A stretch of DNA of 64,000 bases from Phycisphaerales bacterium UBA7800 (GTDB lineage: Bacteria > Planctomycetota > Phycisphaerae > Phycisphaerales > Phycisphaeraceae), in contig DLCK01000030.1 of assembly GCA_002480565.1 (NCBI GenBank), positions 164,952 through 228,951 on the forward strand, in the 5' to 3' direction. Position numbers and translations under genes: made by a program. Shown in pieces: positions 16,638 through 25,396 of this stretch; positions within the stretch are counted from its first letter, which is position 1; each line of letters begins with the position of its first letter. Below the pieces are notes generated by a model. The model did not search any database, had not been told where the DNA came from, and saw only the letters and a program-made list of their open reading frames with translations.

Positions 16638-18614
16638 ATGAAAATTCAACTTCGCTCGGCTTCAGTCAGTGATCTGGACGAACTACTTGCCATCGAGCAG
16701 GCTTGTTTTGATATTACCCGTCGCAGTACGCGTCGGTCACTGCTCAACAGCCTCAATAGCCCAATGCAGCAGATTTGGGTCGCGACCACCCGGGATAAAA
16801 ATGCCTGTGAAGTCATTAGCGGGGTGATGATTCTCCATCACCATGTTCATACGCTGCGAATTTACTCCATCGCTGTTTGCCCGGACTTTCGTGGCAAGGG
16901 TGTGGGGTCCAAATTGCTCAAATATGCACATCAACTGGCAGTTGAACGACACTATGACCACCTGTCTCTGGAAGCGGATCAAGCTGACACGAAACTGATC
17001 GACTGGTACGTTTCCCATGGGTATCAAGTGATCACATCACTGCCGAACTATTACGCAAGCGGTCATCATGCCGTGCGGATGCGGCAGAATTTTCATCATG
17101 GCCAATCTACTGGCCAGAAGACCAATCAAAGCACCATCAACCTGTTAGTCGCTGACGATCCAACGGACCTGCGCCTGAAAATTGATAACGCCACGATCAT
17201 CAGCGCCCACCAGTATCTCACCGATTCGCATTATCAAAACATCCCATACGCCCGGGTGTTTAACCTGTGTAGTTCGTACAAGTATCAGTCTTCAGGCTAT
17301 TACGTTTCCCTGTTAGCTGAAGCACGATCCCACCGCTCGATTCCAAGTGTGTCGACGATTCAGGACTTTCAATCCCGCTCGATCATGCGTTCGATGACCG
17401 ACGAGATGGACAACTTGATTCAAAAGGCATTCGCAACTGCAACAGCTAAAGAAATGTCATTGGATCTGTATTTCGGTCAAAGCCTCGACAAGCGGTTTAA
17501 CGAACTTGCCACGCGGTTGTACCGATTGTTTCCCTCGCCGATGCTGCGGGTGGATTTTGTTCAGATCAAAGGAAAGTGGCTGGTGGACAAAATCGCACCT
17601 TTGGCGATGAAAAAAATTGACGAAGCACTGATGCCCACGGTACAGGAGTTGGCGGTTAACTTTTTCAAACGCAAGCGATTTCATCAGGCTCGTATGCGTA
17701 ACTATGCCTATGACATTGCAGTCTTATACGATCCAGAGGAAGTTGAACCACCTTCAAGTCTGCCAACACTTAAACGGCTGTGCAAAGTCGCTGAGCAGAT
17801 GAATATGTATATGGAACTCATAACGCGCAACGACATGGACCGACTCAGTGAGTTTGATGCGTTATTTATTCGCACCACGACCAACGTCAATCATTACACC
17901 TATCAATTCTCGCGTAAAGCCTACGCAGAAGGGTTGGTGGTGATTGATGATCCGTGGTCGATTCTGCGTTGTGCCAACAAAGTCTATCTGGCAGAGCGAT
18001 TGGCTCAAGAGCAGATCGCAACACCTCAAACCTGGATCCTCGACAGCACATGGCTTAAGGGCGACCGTCTTGGCGAGTTACCTTTGCCTTTGGTTCTTAA
18101 GCAACCTGACAGCGCCTTTTCCAAGGGCGTGGTCAAAGTTAAAACTTACGAACAACTCAAAACGACCTTACAGAATCTGCTTAAAAAGTCCGACCTGTTA
18201 TTGGCACAGGTTTTCATGCCAACTGCGTTTGACTGGCGTATCGGCGTATTGGATCGCAAGCCGCTGTTTGCCTGCCAGTATCACATGGCCGACGGGCATT
18301 GGCAGATCGTCAACTGGGAAACCAAGAACAAAAACAATCTCTGGGGTGCCTACAAAACGTTTGAAATTGACGATATCCCACCAGTCGTGGTCAAGACCGC
18401 AGTGCGTGCAGCAAACCTCATCGGCGATGGTTTATATGGAGTCGATATCAAAGAAGTCGATGGTAAAGCCTACGTCATTGAAGTCAACGACAATCCCAAT
18501 ATTGATTTGGGCATTGAAGACCAGCTTCTGAAAAACGAATTGTATCGCCGTCTGATCCAATCCTTGATGACCCGCATTAAAGTCGCCCGGGATATCTCAC
18601 GGTTGCGACTTTAA
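16638..18614 (+). CDS. Fusion of GNAT acetyltransferase, RLAN domain and RimK-like ATP-grasp ligase
   Basis: 658 residues in three parts. Residues 1-155 are a RimI-like GNAT domain with the acetyl-CoA loop RGKGVGSKLL. Residues about 175-330 match the RimK-like ATP-grasp N-terminal (RLAN) type, with YFGQSLDKRFNELATRLYRLFPSP. Residues about 345-650 are an ATP-grasp ligase of the RimK type, with VIDDPWSILRCANKVYLAE, LVLKQPDSAFSKGV and the metal-binding end GVDIKEVD...IEVNDNPN. RimK-like enzymes add amino acids to a carboxylate of a protein or small molecule; the acetyltransferase may modify the same substrate. The substrate is unknown. The gene stands alone, bracketed by two copies of the family A repeat. 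Confidence 0.85.
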   Translation: MKIQLRSASVSDLDELLAIEQACFDITRRSTRRSLLNSLNSPMQQIWVATTRDKNACEVISGVMILHHHVHTLRIYSIAVCPDFRGKGVGSKLLKYAHQLAVERHYDHLSLEADQADTKLIDWYVSHGYQVITSLPNYYASGHHAVRMRQNFHHGQSTGQKTNQSTINLLVADDPTDLRLKIDNATIISAHQYLTDSHYQNIPYARVFNLCSSYKYQSSGYYVSLLAEARSHRSIPSVSTIQDFQSRSIMRSMTDEMDNLIQKAFATATAKEMSLDLYFGQSLDKRFNELATRLYRLFPSPMLRVDFVQIKGKWLVDKIAPLAMKKIDEALMPTVQELAVNFFKRKRFHQARMRNYAYDIAVLYDPEEVEPPSSLPTLKRLCKVAEQMNMYMELITRNDMDRLSEFDALFIRTTTNVNHYTYQFSRKAYAEGLVVIDDPWSILRCANKVYLAERLAQEQIATPQTWILDSTWLKGDRLGELPLPLVLKQPDSAFSKGVVKVKTYEQLKTTLQNLLKKSDLLLAQVFMPTAFDWRIGVLDRKPLFACQYHMADGHWQIVNWETKNKNNLWGAYKTFEIDDIPPVVVKTAVRAANLIGDGLYGVDIKEVDGKAYVIEVNDNPNIDLGIEDQLLKNELYRRLIQSLMTRIKVARDISRLRL

Positions 18615-18701
18615 AATCGAATGCGGCTTAGCGATCCTTGTATTGAACGAAAACCTGAAGAAATTCTAATCTCGCTTGCAGCGCTAAACCGCAAGCGGTT
18701 T
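18615..18701. repeat. Dispersed palindromic repeat, family A, copy 3
   Basis: This copy begins directly after the stop of the GNAT-RimK gene. Its left end (ATGCGGCTTAGCG) has decayed, while the right end GCGCTAAACCGCAAGCGGTTT is well kept. The inner sequence GAACGAAAACCTGAAGAAAT matches copy 2. It fills the space between two convergent genes. Confidence 0.8.
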
Positions 18702-18707
18702 GAATGT

Positions 18708-19556
18708 TCACATCAACTCGCCAGGGGTGACTGTCTGGATGGAAAGACTTTCGAGGATTTGTTGGTGTTGTTCTTCATTGAGCAATAACCGAGCGCGTTC
18801 GTCGAGCCAATCAGCTTGAGTGGTTTGACCCCTTCGGGATGCAGCAACATATAGCAAGACATGCATCGCACCACATTGCAGCGGTGGCATCAACTCTGCC
18901 AACTGCACCTTGTTATGCAAATCCGCCAAAGCGATTTCGTCATAACCGACCATCAGCAGATACCGGGTCTGCAAGGTGAGTTTTTGAAGTGTATGCGTCA
19001 AGCTCAGGCTTCGACGCGAGAGTTCAGTCAGACTCATCCACGCGCCGGATGCATCACCGCAGGCAAGCTGCGCTTCGGTTAGCATCAACAACAGGTGTTG
19101 GGAAACTGCTTCGACATTTCGAGGTGACTCACTAAGCACACTATGACAGACCGCAATCGTCTGATGATGGTTCTGCTGTTGATGTCGTAATGTAGCCAGT
19201 CGATGCCATGTAAGCAGTCGGACTTGTCGGGCGAGTGGTTTGGCTTTGAGAACGGTTGCGATACGTGCTTCGGCAAGCTCGGGATCGATAGCAAAAAGTT
19301 CCGCCATGTTTGAGACCTGCTGCCAAGCCCGTGCACTGATGAAGTTCAGAACCATCCACGTACCTGCCATGATCATGATGCCAAACCCCAACGGATCATG
19401 CGACAGGTCAAACAATGCCATGAGAATCGTGCAGGTGATGGGAACGCCAAGAAGAATCGACAGGCGCATCGCTTGATCAATTTTCAATTGACGTTGCAGG
19501 TCATCAGGAGTTACCTGACCGACACGCCGCAAAGGTGGTGAGGATGGAGCATTCAT
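18708..19556 (-). CDS. Membrane protein of unknown function with helical C-terminal region
   Basis: 282 residues. Two membrane helices lie near the N-terminus (LSILLGVPITCTILMALF and GFGIMIMAGTWMVLNFISA). The rest is soluble and helical, rich in Leu and Ala, with TPR-like spacing (RLATLRHQQQNHHQTIAVCH, then SVLSESPRNVEAVSQHLLL). I recognise no family. It overlaps the upstream gene by 4 bp (ATGA), and that neighbour has the same layout, so the two probably form a pair of interacting membrane proteins. Confidence 0.65.
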   Translation of the reverse strand: MNAPSSPPLRRVGQVTPDDLQRQLKIDQAMRLSILLGVPITCTILMALFDLSHDPLGFGIMIMAGTWMVLNFISARAWQQVSNMAELFAIDPELAEARIATVLKAKPLARQVRLLTWHRLATLRHQQQNHHQTIAVCHSVLSESPRNVEAVSQHLLLMLTEAQLACGDASGAWMSLTELSRRSLSLTHTLQKLTLQTRYLLMVGYDEIALADLHNKVQLAELMPPLQCGAMHVLLYVAASRRGQTTQADWLDERARLLLNEEQHQQILESLSIQTVTPGELM

Positions 19557-20590
19557 GCGTGGCGCTCCTCATCATCGGTTTGGATCGATTCATCCGTTGA
19601 TTGTTCTGGAGCCGGCAAGTCCATTTCAAGAGAAAGCGATGACTCGGTGATTGGGGCGTCGGTTTGTTGTGTTTGCTCTTGCTGAGGCTTGTAGGTCAGG
19701 TGAGCAGCAAGGGCTTTGAGTTGAGGTTGTCGCTTGAGGAGTTTTTGCGTGGATAGCAGCAGTGTTGCCTTATGCCACCAATGTCGGGTTTGCTCCATGA
19801 GTTCGTCATTGAATTGCAGGCTGTCCGCCTGTCTTAGTGACAGCTGATAGCAACTCCATGCCAAGAGTGCATAACCATGGCCTGCTTCAACTCCCAGAGG
19901 GCGCAGGTTCTCGACAAGGTCATCGCGATTTTCTTCAATCGCTTCGGTGAAGTGATAGGTACTCACATGCTGCAAGAGTGCTGCGTAGTGATACGTCGCT
20001 GCCATGGGTGAATTTTTAAGTTCCATTGCCATGGGTCGAAGCTTACGCAGGTTGGTATCTGCCGAAGCCAACTCATCATTGAACAGTTGGAGAATGGTGC
20101 GTTGTAATTGCAGTTGAATACTGCTGGGATGATCGGTGGGCATGCGTTGAATGAGATAGTCATAGGCGACTTCAGCAGCAGGCCAGGCGGCAAGTCTGTC
20201 AAGATTGTGTGCCATGAGCGCGACAAGTCTACCGTGCAATTCAGGCATCATCTGCACCACGGGGAGCGTCTTCCAAATAGCGCGGGTCGCACGGTCGTGT
20301 TGGCCAAGCTGTGTCCACTCGCCGATCTTCTGGACACGTGTCTGGATACCACGAATATTGCGAACGCGAACCATCGCGAAGATCACCACTCCGACAAGGA
20401 TCAACCAAGGCAGTAACGCGGTAAAAACATCCTGAGCAAAGAGTGTCATGACCGCAGCAGCAATAAGCAATATCAACGGCAACTGCGTCACCCACATCCG
20501 CGACACCTTTGGAGCACAGCGAACCAGATGCGCAGTAACCTGCGTGGGCGTTGGCGGAGTAAAAGATTCTGTAGGTGATGACTTGGGCAT
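19553..20590 (-). CDS. Membrane protein of unknown function, similar in layout to its neighbour
   Basis: 345 residues. After a Pro/Thr-rich start come two membrane helices (MWVTQLPLILLIAAAVMTLF and ALLPWLILVGVVIFAMV). They are followed by a helical region with the pattern LGQHDRATRAIWKTLPVVQM and LAAWPAAEVAYDYLIQRMP, similar to TPR-like repeats, and an acidic C-terminal tail. No family is recognised. It precedes the gene at 18708 with a 4-bp ATGA overlap, and follows the DUF420 gene by 19 bp on the same strand, so it may belong to the same transcript as the DUF420-SCO-permease genes. Confidence 0.65.
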   Translation of the reverse strand: MPKSSPTESFTPPTPTQVTAHLVRCAPKVSRMWVTQLPLILLIAAAVMTLFAQDVFTALLPWLILVGVVIFAMVRVRNIRGIQTRVQKIGEWTQLGQHDRATRAIWKTLPVVQMMPELHGRLVALMAHNLDRLAAWPAAEVAYDYLIQRMPTDHPSSIQLQLQRTILQLFNDELASADTNLRKLRPMAMELKNSPMAATYHYAALLQHVSTYHFTEAIEENRDDLVENLRPLGVEAGHGYALLAWSCYQLSLRQADSLQFNDELMEQTRHWWHKATLLLSTQKLLKRQPQLKALAAHLTYKPQQEQTQQTDAPITESSLSLEMDLPAPEQSTDESIQTDDEERHA

Positions 20591-20609
20591 GGTGTTGAAT
20601 TGTACGCGA

Positions 20610-21056
20610 TCAAAGCATCGGCGGGTTAAACGGGTAAAGCATCAGGTAAACCAACACGCCTGTGATTGAAACGTATAACCAGACAGGCAGCGCGATCCTG
20701 CCAATACGCTTGTGGGTTTCAAAACGTTGCTTGCGTCCAAGATGAATCAGTAATAATGCGAACACCGGAACTGTCATCGCCAATATCACATGGGACATGA
20801 GCATCAGCAGATATGCAGCCTTGATCAATCCCGTGCCGTTGTAGCTGGTATGCAGTCCATCACCGACGTAGCCCTTCCAGATTTTATGTGTCACATAGCA
20901 AACAAGAAAGATTGCCGAAACCACAAAAGCTGTCACCATCGTCTTGCGATGCGCATCACGTTTACCTTGCTTGATCAGACACCAACCGATCACCAGCAGT
21001 ACTGCGGAGATGCCGTTGAGTATCGCATTAACCAATGGCAAAAAACTCAGATCCAT
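20610..21056 (-). CDS. DUF420 membrane protein, likely cytochrome oxidase-associated
   Basis: 148 residues with four predicted membrane helices and the conserved histidines of DUF420 (HRKTMVTAFVVSAIFLVCYV with His before the helix, then MSHVILAMTVPVF, and ETHKRIGRIALPVWLYVSITG). DUF420 proteins occur beside cytochrome c oxidase assembly genes in many bacteria. The SCO1 gene 18 bp upstream fits this. A direct role in copper or haem handling is inference from context. Confidence 0.85.
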   Translation of the reverse strand: MDLSFLPLVNAILNGISAVLLVIGWCLIKQGKRDAHRKTMVTAFVVSAIFLVCYVTHKIWKGYVGDGLHTSYNGTGLIKAAYLLMLMSHVILAMTVPVFALLLIHLGRKQRFETHKRIGRIALPVWLYVSITGVLVYLMLYPFNPPML

Positions 21057-21074
21057 AAAATGGTTCCTCTTGAC

Positions 21075-21749
21075 TTACTCTTCGTCCAGGACGATTTGCA
21101 GATCCCTGTAAAGCTTTGCGACATCCTCAGAATCCAAGGCGTTGTAATACCCACGTGTCCGCAGCTTACGATCAACGAGAACGAACTTGGTGGAGTGATT
21201 GATCAGTCCGTGCCCCGGATCATCGCCGACGATATCGTTGGTGCCGACCATGAGCTTAAAGCCGTTGTTAATCAAGTCCCACATCTGATTACGAGGACCG
21301 GTAAGCCACAGCCAATTTGAAGTTGAAACACTAACTCGCTGGGCATGCTCTGTGAGTACTTTGGGCGTGTCGTAGTCTGGATCAACGGTGAAACTCACCA
21401 ATCGGATTTGATCCCAATCGGATCTCTGTTTGAGTTTGTTTTCCGTTTTGGCCATCTGCAACGTGATCATCGGGCAAGGGCCTTGGCAACGCGTAAACAC
21501 AAAGTCCGCGATCCATACCTTGCCCATGAGTTGGTCAGAGGTGAAGGAGTTGCCAGCCTTGTCGGTGAGCATGAAACGGGGCAGTTGGATCAACGGGTCA
21601 GGTTGGTCGCTTTGCTGAGTGTTCGTTGATGATACCTGCTGTCGTTTGACAGAATAAAGTCCAACGAGAATAGCGGTGATAACACTTAGTAAAGCCAAGC
21701 CGATAAAGAACGGCTTAAGCGATTGGGGGTTGGTTGTGGGTTGAGACAT
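21075..21749 (-). CDS. SCO1/SenC-type copper chaperone of cytochrome oxidase
   Basis: 224 residues. An N-terminal membrane anchor (FFIGLALLSVITAILVGLYS) holds a thioredoxin-like domain outside the membrane. The copper-binding CxxxC motif is seen in FTRCQGPCPMITLQM, and the distal His in INHSTKFVLVD. SCO proteins deliver copper to the CuA site of cytochrome c oxidase subunit II or act as thiol reductants. It sits between an ABC-2 permease and a DUF420 gene on the same strand. The oxidase subunits themselves are not in the window. Confidence 0.93.
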   Translation of the reverse strand: MSQPTTNPQSLKPFFIGLALLSVITAILVGLYSVKRQQVSSTNTQQSDQPDPLIQLPRFMLTDKAGNSFTSDQLMGKVWIADFVFTRCQGPCPMITLQMAKTENKLKQRSDWDQIRLVSFTVDPDYDTPKVLTEHAQRVSVSTSNWLWLTGPRNQMWDLINNGFKLMVGTNDIVGDDPGHGLINHSTKFVLVDRKLRTRGYYNALDSEDVAKLYRDLQIVLDEE

Positions 21750-21781
21750 CCTGTGAGTTTACTCTTCGTGCGGGGTGTGGG

Positions 21782-22654
21782 TTAGCGTGATCCACGAGGC
21801 AGACGGCCAACCATTCGGCAGGCCGCAAATATCAGCAGGGCCATCATCCCAAGACTGATTCCAAACAAAGCAGCAACAGGCAAAACCGTGGACTGCAAGT
21901 CGCCTTTCATCAGGCCGCTGAGCAGTTCCTGCCCGTAGGTCATCGGGTTGGCGAACATGATAATTTTCATTCCGAGGGGCGCCTGCGTGATTGGGAACAT
22001 CGCACCGGATAAAAACCACATCGGCATGAGGATCAAATTCATGATGGCATGGAAACTTGATGTCGTCGAACACGGCCAGGCGAAACAAAAACCCAATGCG
22101 GATAACGCGACCGCAAGAATAAACATCACCACTACCGCACCAAGCATCATCCCAAGCCCCGGCCAAGGCGCGATCAACGGCCAGGCGATCATGAAGATCA
22201 ACCCCTGGATCATCGCAATCGTCGCACCACCGAAAACCTTACCCAGCACAATGGCCAAGCGCGATACCGGCGCGACAAGCACGCCTTGCATAAAGCCTTC
22301 TTTACGGTCTTCAATGACAGTGATATTCGAGAAGATCGAGGTGAACAACAATACCAGCGTGATCGTCCCCGGGTAAAAATAGGTGAGATAGCCTTGCGAA
22401 CTGACAGCCTCTTCACCGGCAGGCAAAATTCCGGGGGTGTGCTGGAAACTGCGATCCAAGCCAAAACCCAGTAGCAGCCAAAAGACCAAAGGCGTGGCAA
22501 ACGAGCCGACGACACGGTTTTTCTGGCGGAAGAATCGGACGATCTCGCGACGCCACAGTGAAGTGGTCGCACACAATAATGATGCCTGTCTCGGCTGAGC
22601 CACAGCACAAGTCGATCCAGCCACCGGGTCGGTTGTAGAATTGACGGTTGTCAT
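21782..22654 (-). CDS. ABC-2 type transporter permease
   Basis: About 290 residues with six predicted membrane helices. The ABC-2 pattern is seen in LWRREIVRFFRQKNRVVGSF at the start, then EDRKEGFMQGVLVAPVSR after the second helix, and FLSGAMFPITQAPLG before the last ones. It would form the membrane channel of a NatA/NatB- or Nod-type exporter. No ATPase gene is next to it; the region upstream is a divergent intergenic space. In related clusters such permeases occur with SCO1 and DUF420 genes and may support cytochrome oxidase assembly. Start ATG at 22654; a GTG one codon upstream is also possible. Confidence 0.88.
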   Translation of the reverse strand: MTTVNSTTDPVAGSTCAVAQPRQASLLCATTSLWRREIVRFFRQKNRVVGSFATPLVFWLLLGFGLDRSFQHTPGILPAGEEAVSSQGYLTYFYPGTITLVLLFTSIFSNITVIEDRKEGFMQGVLVAPVSRLAIVLGKVFGGATIAMIQGLIFMIAWPLIAPWPGLGMMLGAVVVMFILAVALSALGFCFAWPCSTTSSFHAIMNLILMPMWFLSGAMFPITQAPLGMKIIMFANPMTYGQELLSGLMKGDLQSTVLPVAALFGISLGMMALLIFAACRMVGRLPRGSR

Positions 22655-22929
22655 CACATCTATGGTAGAGCATTGACAGGAAAATGACGAATAACCGGGG
22701 ATAATTCAGGATTCCCGACTCTGATGCTCACAAGTTACGAGCTGGTAGTTCCATCTATGATTTGCCGACCAGGGTTGGATTAAAACGGCAAACACCCATG
22801 AAGCTGATTCAATTCCACCAAAGACCGATAATCTACATTGAATCCGACTTCCGATTGCGGTAACGTGCATCATCAGGAGTCAATGCAGGCGCCATTCGGG
22901 TAACTGCCAGGGATTCAGGGATCGAATCG

Positions 22930-23994
22930 TTGCAAGAAAAGGGATTTATCGACCAATCAGAGTGGCAGGCCATCCTCAATCAGCAGGCTGGTGATTTTGC
23001 GCCAACATCCAGTTGCGATAAACCCGCCCCACCGAGCTGCCCCAATCGTGTCGGGCCATGGTTGTTGTCGATTTTGCTGCATGTCGTTTTGATCGCCGTT
23101 GCCTTGCTCTGGGTCTGGCGTGACAAGCCTCAAACCCAACGCCAACCCGTCATTCCCACCGCCACCTTATCAGCCATGGCAGGCGGTCCAGCCATCGCGC
23201 CGGATCATCAACTCGCCAACACGATTCCCACAGTAGACTTGGATGCCCTGATGCAGCCGAGCTTCGACCCACTGCCTGGTTTGGATACCTCGAACAACAT
23301 GGATACCGCATCCCTGCTCTTGCCGATCACGCAGCCCCAGCCAGACTCACAAGCAGCATCTCAAACCGCCCCATCCCCTTCACGCACCAATCCCTTTGCC
23401 GGCCTGATGCCACATGCTTTGGAACCGGTTGCTGCTTTTTTCGGTGTCGCTGGTAATGCTCAAAATGTCGTCTACGTCGTTGACGCATCGGGTTCGCTGA
23501 TCGACACCTTGCCCTATGTGCTAGCGGAACTGAGCCGATCCATCCGTCGATTAGCAGAGCAGCAGCGGTTCACCGTCCTGTTCTTCCAAGGTAATGACCT
23601 TTTGGAAATCCCTCCTACCGGTCTGCGTCAAGCCACTGCCGTCAATCAGCAGCGAGCCGTCCAATGGATCGATCCTGCCGGTGGCCATCTTTTTGCCAAG
23701 GGTCGATCCAACCCATTACCGGCTTTGCGTAAGGCATTAGGCTACGAGCCGGACATCGTCTTCCTGCTTACCGATAACCTTGCAGCGCAGCAGACCGGTG
23801 TGCAAGACGATCAAACTCTGCTAAACCAGATCGCTCAAGCCAACACCGCAAAAGCAGCGATCCACACGATTCAATTCCTCTATCAAGATGCATCTGGCGA
23901 TAAGTCCGACCGCATCCCTTTGCTCAAACAACTCGCACAACAACACGGCGGGCAATACACCTTCGTCGATGCCAAGGATCTCAAAACACCATGA
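22930..23994 (+). CDS. TonB-like membrane-anchored VWA-domain protein (locus 2)
   Basis: 354 residues. One membrane helix (about residues 42-63) holds S47-I-L-L-H51, the SxxxH motif of TonB and TolA helices. A Pro/Gln/Thr-rich linker follows (about 65-160), then a von Willebrand A domain starting NVVYVVDASGS with D185, S187 and S189 of the metal site. The later Thr of the site seems replaced (GRSNPLPAL), while the last Asp is present (FLLTDNL), so metal binding may be weakened. The start is probably the TTG at 22930 with AGGG upstream; no in-frame ATG fits. Its stop overlaps the ExbB start by ATGA. The order VWA-ExbB-ExbD-ExbD-TPR mirrors the locus at the start of the window. Confidence 0.8.
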   Translation: MQEKGFIDQSEWQAILNQQAGDFAPTSSCDKPAPPSCPNRVGPWLLSILLHVVLIAVALLWVWRDKPQTQRQPVIPTATLSAMAGGPAIAPDHQLANTIPTVDLDALMQPSFDPLPGLDTSNNMDTASLLLPITQPQPDSQAASQTAPSPSRTNPFAGLMPHALEPVAAFFGVAGNAQNVVYVVDASGSLIDTLPYVLAELSRSIRRLAEQQRFTVLFFQGNDLLEIPPTGLRQATAVNQQRAVQWIDPAGGHLFAKGRSNPLPALRKALGYEPDIVFLLTDNLAAQQTGVQDDQTLLNQIAQANTAKAAIHTIQFLYQDASGDKSDRIPLLKQLAQQHGGQYTFVDAKDLKTP

Positions 23995-24803
23995 GACGAC
24001 TATTTCGATCCATCCGATACCCAGCCATCACCATGATGAGTCTACTCACACTCACCGCGACACTCCACGCACAGGATACAACGGCCAGTGAAGCGTCCTC
24101 GACCTTTGCTGCCATGTTCCTCTCCAGTGATGACGTGATCGGCCTGGCCATCATCTGGCTGTTACTGGCCATGAGTACCGTCAGCCTTGCATGGTCGCTA
24201 TGGCTACTACTCAACACCAAACGCGCAATGCTCATCCCGACCCAAACGCAGGAACAGGTGAGCATGATGCTCGCTGAAAAGCAGTACCGCCAGGCCATCG
24301 ACTTTGCTCAAACGGATCACTCGTACCTTGGGCATCTGATCCGTGCGGCATTGGGGGAAGCAAGCTGTGGGTATGCAGCGATGCAAAACGCATTGGAAGA
24401 AACCGCCGACGTGCAGACCTCTCGACTGCTTCGCCCGGTGGAATACCTTAACGTGCTTGGCAACATCGCTCCCATGATCGGACTCTTCGGCACGGTGTAC
24501 GGGATGATTGTCGCCTTCCAGAAACTCGTCGCAGCCGGTGGCAAACCCAACCCCGCTGAACTGGCTGACGGCATCAGCACCGCATTGGTCACCACGTTCT
24601 GGGGGCTCGTCGTTGCCATCCCGGCGCTTGCCGCCTATGCCGTTTTGCGTAACCGCATTGAAGCACTCACCAGTGAAGGTTTACTCGCTGCAGACGAATT
24701 AATCCGACCCTTTAAACCAGTCATGAAGTCCGCCGCCCCAGCGACGCAGGCCATGCAGAACGCAGCCCGTCCTCAACCCCGACCACATGGAGAAGGAAGT
24801 TAA
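23991..24803 (+). CDS. exbB: ExbB/TolQ-type proton channel protein
   Basis: 270 residues. An N-terminal signal-like segment (MMSLLTLTATLHAQ) precedes the MotA/TolQ/ExbB region with a first membrane helix (VIGLAIIWLLLAMSTVSLAW) and the conserved pair of helices around residues 150-230, including LGNIAPMIGLFGTVYGMIVAF and GISTALVTTFWGLVVAIPAL. The protein forms the pentameric channel that uses the proton motive force together with ExbD. It overlaps the VWA gene by four bases and is followed by a 79-bp repeat before the first exbD gene. Confidence 0.95.
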   Translation: MRRLFRSIRYPAITMMSLLTLTATLHAQDTTASEASSTFAAMFLSSDDVIGLAIIWLLLAMSTVSLAWSLWLLLNTKRAMLIPTQTQEQVSMMLAEKQYRQAIDFAQTDHSYLGHLIRAALGEASCGYAAMQNALEETADVQTSRLLRPVEYLNVLGNIAPMIGLFGTVYGMIVAFQKLVAAGGKPNPAELADGISTALVTTFWGLVVAIPALAAYAVLRNRIEALTSEGLLAADELIRPFKPVMKSAAPATQAMQNAARPQPRPHGEGS

Positions 24804-24824
24804 ACCAAGGATAAACCATGATTG

Positions 24825-24903
24825 AACCACAGAGTCACAGAAGCACAGAGAAAACAAAAATCAACTCTCTGCCTTGAACTCTGTGTCTCTGTGACTCTGT
24901 GGT
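24825..24903. repeat. Dispersed palindromic repeat, family B (CACAGAG type), copy 1
   Basis: AACCACAGAGTCACAGAAGC at the left pairs with CTCTGTGACTCTGTGGT at the right. Further copies are at 54102-54191 and 60967-61079, and a half copy is at 56666-56693. This copy lies inside an operon, between exbB and exbD, so it may set a step in message level between these genes. Confidence 0.85.
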
Positions 24904-24931
24904 AATAGCCAGCAAGCAACAATACACAACA

Positions 24932-25396
24932 ATGTCACGACGACTCCACAAATCCGAACCTGTTTCACCGCAGATGAACATGACGCCGTTGATTGACGTG
25001 ACGTTTCAGTTGATCATTTTTTTCATGTTGGTGAGTAATCTCATTGGGCAGGAAGCCGTGCCGATGAAGGTTCCGCAGTTGGCTGATCCGCAGACGCGAC
25101 AGCTCGGCGAGTCCGACCGCGTGGTGGTGAATGTGTTACCCAATGAGCAATCGACACTCAGCCCGTGGGTGCAGGTCGGTTTAACGCGCATGCGTGGCAG
25201 TGACCGGACTGCGATCCGTGAAGCACTCCAACAGGCCGTGTCGCACAATGCGGATATCCAGGTCGTCTTGCGTGCCGATGGATCGCTTAACTATCAACAG
25301 GTCCGCCCGATCATCACAGCGATTCGCGATGCAGGTGTGAGTATTGTCCATCTGGTTGCACAGGATCAACCCTTGCCCCAAGGGGAAAATCCATGA
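24932..25396 (+). CDS. exbD: ExbD/TolR-type protein, first of two
   Basis: About 154 residues with a short cytoplasmic start, the membrane helix beginning MNMTPLIDVTFQLIIFFMLV (proton-path Asp D22) and an ExbD periplasmic domain (RVVVNVLPNEQS, then ADIQVVLRADGSLNYQQVRP, ending VSIVHLVAQDQP). It forms the stator with ExbB. I chose the ATG at 24932; an in-frame GTG at 24899 would run into the repeat. The stop overlaps the next exbD start by ATGA. Confidence 0.95.
   Translation: MSRRLHKSEPVSPQMNMTPLIDVTFQLIIFFMLVSNLIGQEAVPMKVPQLADPQTRQLGESDRVVVNVLPNEQSTLSPWVQVGLTRMRGSDRTAIREALQQAVSHNADIQVVLRADGSLNYQQVRPIITAIRDAGVSIVHLVAQDQPLPQGENP

Noticed and set aside
24899..24931. Upstream GTG start for the first exbD gene of locus 2
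   Set aside because: It would begin within the palindromic repeat; the ATG at 24932 gives a normal ExbD N-terminus.
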